Source of the DNA: JAVVEG01 sp041751425 | GTDB taxonomy: Bacteria > Pseudomonadota > Gammaproteobacteria > Pseudomonadales > Pseudohongiellaceae | DNA length: 64,000 bases | NCBI GenBank assembly: GCA_041751425.1 | Contig: JBGSXL010000001.1 | Coordinates: 1 to 64,000 of the forward strand | Direction of reading: 5' to 3' | Part shown: one piece after another, positions 60,292 through 64,000 of the stretch | Position numbering within the stretch: the first letter of the stretch is position 1 | Layout: each line of letters opens with the position of its first letter | Program-made: the position numbers and the translations under genes | The notes under the pieces: model-generated | Seen by the model: only the letters and a program-made list of their open reading frames with translations | What the model was told of the DNA's origin: nothing | Databases searched by the model: none

Positions 60292-63200
60292 TCAACGACC
60301 ACCCAGGTAACGTCGCAACTGCGGAGGTATTTCACGGCGTTGCAATAATTGTTGCATTTGCCACCTTACGTTCTCGGGTACTTCACGCAGGAAACGCACA
60401 GTACCGCCGTCAAGAACTGCTATCGGCAATCCATCTTTGTACAACACTCTGTTTCTGATTGTACGTGTCAACTTGACCTCGGGCAGCAGTACACTCAACA
60501 GATTAATCGGATCAGCCGCAGAGAGACTGTAATAGTTCGCACTTTCCCACGCTTCTGCTTTCTCGACACTTTTTGCTGCCGCGCGCAAGCTACTCACCGT
60601 TTCCGGCAATGCAAACTGTTCACCTCCAATCCCGGCAATGAAGCGACCGCCGCGCACTATCCCGCGTAACTCAAGACGCTTCAACACTGGCAACAGAACT
60701 CGCCACGCGGGCGCCGCAGCTTCTCTTTCCAGCACTGCCCGGGAAACAACGCCCCAGCGAGCAAGATAGATATTCAGCAGTTGTTCCAACTGCTCGTCTG
60801 CAAACAATTGTGCGTTTGTTTTACCACGGGCCAACAGGAACCATCTGCCGGCGTCTTCCACACCGAAAGTAGCTCGACGTCCGCGCTTGTGATGTGTGCT
60901 GGGTTTGCGCGAGTCGGGAGTCAGCAGTGCGCGTAAACCTGTAAAACTGTCGCTGCTTATCTGGCCACTGCTTACCAGGCCGGCAAGCGCCTGTTCCAGT
61001 TGACTGTGCAACAGATCATTGCGTTGTTTGATATCGGTAAAGAAACTGGCTCCGTGCTGCCGCAGATCAGCCGCTATTTTTTCTGCCGCTGGACTGAGCT
61101 CCGCTCCACCTGTCGGTTTATTCTGTTGATCAATCAGTGTTAACCAAAGCTCACTGTTACTGCGCATGGCCAGCGTGATTGGCGTAGATTTTATCGGGCT
61201 TGCATCCGACCGTTTTCCCGCTACGGAAACGCCTGCTGCAACGGATGTGTTGCTGACCGCAGAAACAAACGCAGGCAATGTATAGCGTCCCCAGACAATA
61301 CGCCCACCCACACAAAGCACATCCAGCCACGCCGGATCATACATACCGATACGCGCAGGTAATATCTCTGCTTCCCATGCTGCGGCTGGCGCTGCCAAAC
61401 CATCCAGACGCTCCAGCGTGCGCAACAATACTGCCTGCCCTTCAACCGCGGATGGCAATGGCACGGGCCTTGGTGTCAGGGTTTGTTTTTTGATCTCATG
61501 CAATTCAAACAGGAACTGCGCGTAACTTTGCAGCGACACCGGCTTGATAGTCTGACGATGTGCATCAATGCTGTAGCGATGTATACGTTGCAACAGGCGG
61601 CGCTCACACCACTCCTGTGCGGTGGCGTGCGAGAAACTGCCACGGAATGCAAACCCTTCCGTCTCCAAACCGGAAAGCGCCAGTTCTATTTGTACCAGTG
61701 TGAGGCCGCACTCGCTGGCCAACTGCTGTGCCGTCACTGGCCCAAGGCCTTCGAGACGTCGGCGCACCAGTTCGCGAATGGCGTCTTCCTGTTGCCATGT
61801 TTCATTCATCAGCGAGTCTGGCAAGCTCAGCACTGGTTGCAACGCGCAGCCCTGTAATGCTGCAGTTGCGCAAGGCAAGCGTTCCGCAACCATAAACAAG
61901 CTTTGTGCCTGATGCACAACTTTCGTCATGCGTCCTGTTGCCTGTAACTGCTGCACATACTGTTGATAACCACCGCGCTCGATCTCGGATGCAGTCATAT
62001 ACCCAATTGAGTAAACAGCATCGTGGAATTCTTCTGCATTCCGAACGAGAGGCCAGGCCTCTTCCCTGACCTGTGCAATGGCTGCAGGATCAAGCACAGC
62101 AAATCCCACGGTCTCTGCCGGGTCCACCCAACTTCTGTTGAGAATGGCATTTGTGCGTCGCTCTTCAAAAGGAGCGTCATCCAGAAACGCATAGGGACGA
62201 GCGTTGATTATCTCTTGCGCAAACGGTGAAGGCTCACGCAGATCCAACGCAATCAACTGCAACTCTTTTCCTTCCAGCGCGTGTAAAAGTTCCAGCAAAC
62301 CTTCCAGATCCATCGCTTCTGTCAGACAGTCGTGAATTGTTTGTTGCACTAACGGATGTTCGGGTATCTGCCGCTTGCCTTGAATATTCTCGAAGCAGGC
62401 AATCTGATCCGGAAAAACCTGAGCGACAAGATCTTCTGCATCCATGCGCTGAAACTGCGGTGGTACTCGTTTGCCGCTGCGGTTACGCTGAATGGCCAGT
62501 GAGCGTGTTGCATTCCAGCGCCAGCGCACTTCAAACATGGGTGCATCGAGCAAAGCTTGAACCAATACATCTTCTACGGTGGCGCTGTGCAGATAAGAGA
62601 AAACTTCCTGTAATGAAAAGCTGTGTACTGAGCCAAGTGAAATAACAATGCTGTCTTCATTAGCCGCCGCCTGCAGTTCAAAATTGAAAGTGCGACAGAA
62701 ACGTTTACGCAGCGCCAGCCCCCAGGCTTTGTTCAGGCGACTGCCGAAAGGCGAATGGATGACCACATGCATATCGCCAACTTCGTCGAAGAATCTTTCC
62801 ATGACCAGAGTCGTTTGTGTTGGCATTACCTGCAGTGCATTGCGACCCGCCTGCAGGTATTCAAACAATTGTTGTGCAGCCGCGAGTGGCAGGCGCAGAG
62901 TTTCCGTCAGCCAGGTGATCGCTGCGCTTGCCTGCTGCGCGGTGATGAACTCGTCCATTGACTCACGCAGGCGCGAAACAGATTGCGACAACTCTTTAGT
63001 GCGTCCTGGCCCCTCACCCAACCAGAAGGGGACTGTGGGTTTCATGCCTTGAGCATCGCGCACCCGCACTTTCAGGCCATCAACGCGAACCAATTGCCAA
63101 CTGTGGCTCCCCAGCGTAAAGATATCGCCCGGCAACGTTTCCAAAGCGAAGTCCTCGTTCAGACTGCCCACTACCGTGTCTTCCGGGTCCAGCACCACCT

Positions 63201-64000
63201 GGTAGTCAAACATATCGGGTATCGCGCCGCCGTTGGTCAACGCTGTCAATCTGGCATTGCGCCTTGCGCTCACGTGATTGTTGATGCGGTCCAGATGCAG
63301 ATAGGCACCACGACGACCCAACCGCGTACTGTAGCCATCAGCCAGCATTTTTACGGTGGCCTGGAACTCTGCCTCACTCAAATCGCGATAGGGATAGGCA
63401 CGCGTCATCAGCGTATATAAAGTCTGCAGATCGTAGCCTGCACCTTCATTGGCTTCATTGGCTTCATAGACTGCGGCAAGCTCGGCAACAATCTGTTGAG
63501 AAAGTATGTCCAGCGGTTTCTCGGGCATGCGGATCTTGTCCAGCTCACCGCGGTGAATGCTGTCCAATAGCGCGGTGCACTCCAGCAGATCATCACGGGT
63601 CAGTGGGAACAGAATGCCTTTGGGCGTGCCTCCCACCGAGTGACCGCTGCGACCCACGCGCTGCAGAAATGTTGCAATGCTCTTCGGTGAAGAAAATTGC
63701 ACAACCAGATCCACAGAACCAATGTCGATACCCAGCTCCATGGATGCTGTAGCTACCAGCACTTTCAATTGACCGGCCTTGAGCTTCTGCTCGGCCTTGT
63801 GACGATGCTCTTTGCTCATGCTGCCGTGATGCGAACTGACTATGCCAGTTCCCAGTCTCTCGCTGAGCGCTAGTGCCAGACGCTCAGACAGGCGACGGGT
63901 GTTGACGAAAACAAGCGTGGTTTCATGTGACTCAATCAGGACCACCAGTCTTTCATACAACTCTTCCCACACCTCGTTACTCATCAGCGCGCTTAATGCT
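60292..64000 (-). CDS. lhr: ATP-dependent helicase Lhr (3' part; 5' end outside the window)
   Basis: The frame remains open to the window edge (codons before the ATG at 63984 read ALSAL), so at least the first RecA domain is missing. Present are RecA2 motifs TLVFVNTRRLSERLALAL, VLVATASMELGIDIGSVDLVVQ and FLQRVGRSGHSVGG, then the Lhr-specific winged-helix and core domains (HSPFGSRLNKAWGLALRKRF) and a long C-terminal domain of the Lhr-CTD type with AlkZ-like winged helices. The present 1,235 residues plus the missing domain match full-length Lhr (about 1,500), a DNA/RNA helicase linked to DNA repair. The C-terminal Lhr domain rather than Lhr-core length is notable. Confidence 0.93.
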   Translation of the reverse strand, partial: ALSALMSNEVWEELYERLVVLIESHETTLVFVNTRRLSERLALALSERLGTGIVSSHHGSMSKEHRHKAEQKLKAGQLKVLVATASMELGIDIGSVDLVVQFSSPKSIATFLQRVGRSGHSVGGTPKGILFPLTRDDLLECTALLDSIHRGELDKIRMPEKPLDILSQQIVAELAAVYEANEANEGAGYDLQTLYTLMTRAYPYRDLSEAEFQATVKMLADGYSTRLGRRGAYLHLDRINNHVSARRNARLTALTNGGAIPDMFDYQVVLDPEDTVVGSLNEDFALETLPGDIFTLGSHSWQLVRVDGLKVRVRDAQGMKPTVPFWLGEGPGRTKELSQSVSRLRESMDEFITAQQASAAITWLTETLRLPLAAAQQLFEYLQAGRNALQVMPTQTTLVMERFFDEVGDMHVVIHSPFGSRLNKAWGLALRKRFCRTFNFELQAAANEDSIVISLGSVHSFSLQEVFSYLHSATVEDVLVQALLDAPMFEVRWRWNATRSLAIQRNRSGKRVPPQFQRMDAEDLVAQVFPDQIACFENIQGKRQIPEHPLVQQTIHDCLTEAMDLEGLLELLHALEGKELQLIALDLREPSPFAQEIINARPYAFLDDAPFEERRTNAILNRSWVDPAETVGFAVLDPAAIAQVREEAWPLVRNAEEFHDAVYSIGYMTASEIERGGYQQYVQQLQATGRMTKVVHQAQSLFMVAERLPCATAALQGCALQPVLSLPDSLMNETWQQEDAIRELVRRRLEGLGPVTAQQLASECGLTLVQIELALSGLETEGFAFRGSFSHATAQEWCERRLLQRIHRYSIDAHRQTIKPVSLQSYAQFLFELHEIKKQTLTPRPVPLPSAVEGQAVLLRTLERLDGLAAPAAAWEAEILPARIGMYDPAWLDVLCVGGRIVWGRYTLPAFVSAVSNTSVAAGVSVAGKRSDASPIKSTPITLAMRSNSELWLTLIDQQNKPTGGAELSPAAEKIAADLRQHGASFFTDIKQRNDLLHSQLEQALAGLVSSGQISSDSFTGLRALLTPDSRKPSTHHKRGRRATFGVEDAGRWFLLARGKTNAQLFADEQLEQLLNIYLARWGVVSRAVLEREAAAPAWRVLLPVLKRLELRGIVRGGRFIAGIGGEQFALPETVSSLRAAAKSVEKAEAWESANYYSLSAADPINLLSVLLPEVKLTRTIRNRVLYKDGLPIAVLDGGTVRFLREVPENVRWQMQQLLQRREIPPQLRRYLGGR

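Overview
The window reads as a chromosomal segment of a free-living, probably marine, gammaproteobacterium related to the Pseudomonadales (Pseudohongiella/OM182-like or Cellvibrio-like lineages are plausible). This rests on gene order: proC-yggT-metX-metW-rdgB-hemW and rppH-ptsP-lgt-thyA-folA are runs typical of Pseudomonas-like Gammaproteobacteria, and gltBD, argA, full-length lhr and the rubrerythrin/Fe-S/DUF3501 trio fit. Base composition is roughly balanced. No CRISPR array, prophage, rRNA or tRNA was recognised; the only complete mobile element is one IS3-family copy at the left edge.

Layout. 1-1204: IS3-family element with a -1 frameshift site. 1703-5274: phosphonate-type ABC importer (phnD-C-E-E), minus strand, without catabolic genes. 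5362-13174: DEAD-box helicase, periplasmic glycerophosphodiesterase and a CHASE/PAS/GAF/degenerate-GGDEF/EAL protein, all minus. 13338-18916: MlaA-like lipoprotein overlapping an MMPL/RND lipid transporter, then a glycosidase-like/LPS-kinase-like fusion. 18934-21142: PLP D-cysteine desulfhydrase-like enzyme, a small protein and a formate-dehydrogenase-gamma-type cytochrome b. 21550-27675: gltB-gltD. 27734-31369: NatAB-like ABC exporter and a PerM/AI-2E permease. 31466-36604: proC, yggT, metX, metW, rdgB, hemW. 36625-39541: phhB, argE-like and argA. 39546-40858: a Cys-rich SufR-like regulator divergent from a VOC protein. 40899-47785: AGCS symporter, folA, thyA, lgt, ptsP, rppH. 47930-51978: HAD phosphatase, GcvR-like ACT protein, sulfite-dehydrogenase-like molybdoenzyme and an orphan LivJ-like binding protein. 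52017-54308: a large protein with a class III cyclase-like domain. 54312-59558: SlyD-like isomerase with a histone-H1-like tail, rubrerythrin, CCG Fe-S protein, DUF3501, a 58-aa protein, TraB/GumN and DUF6164. 59548-64000: FAH-family enzyme and lhr, cut by the window edge.

The most unusual pattern is not a gene. At least ten gene boundaries carry short degenerate tandem arrays (units of 13-20 bp, two to four copies), each with its own sequence, pressed against a start or stop codon. Related in-frame 15-bp repeats occur inside two coding sequences. One array, after the sulfite dehydrogenase, keeps a stop codon at the same place in three successive 14-bp units, so all three frames are closed.

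Other points of interest are the cyclase-like protein downstream of an orphan binding protein, the glycosidase/kinase fusion, the SlyD tail, and perfect palindromes near 40.3, 50.4 and 57.9 kb that look like operators or hairpins.
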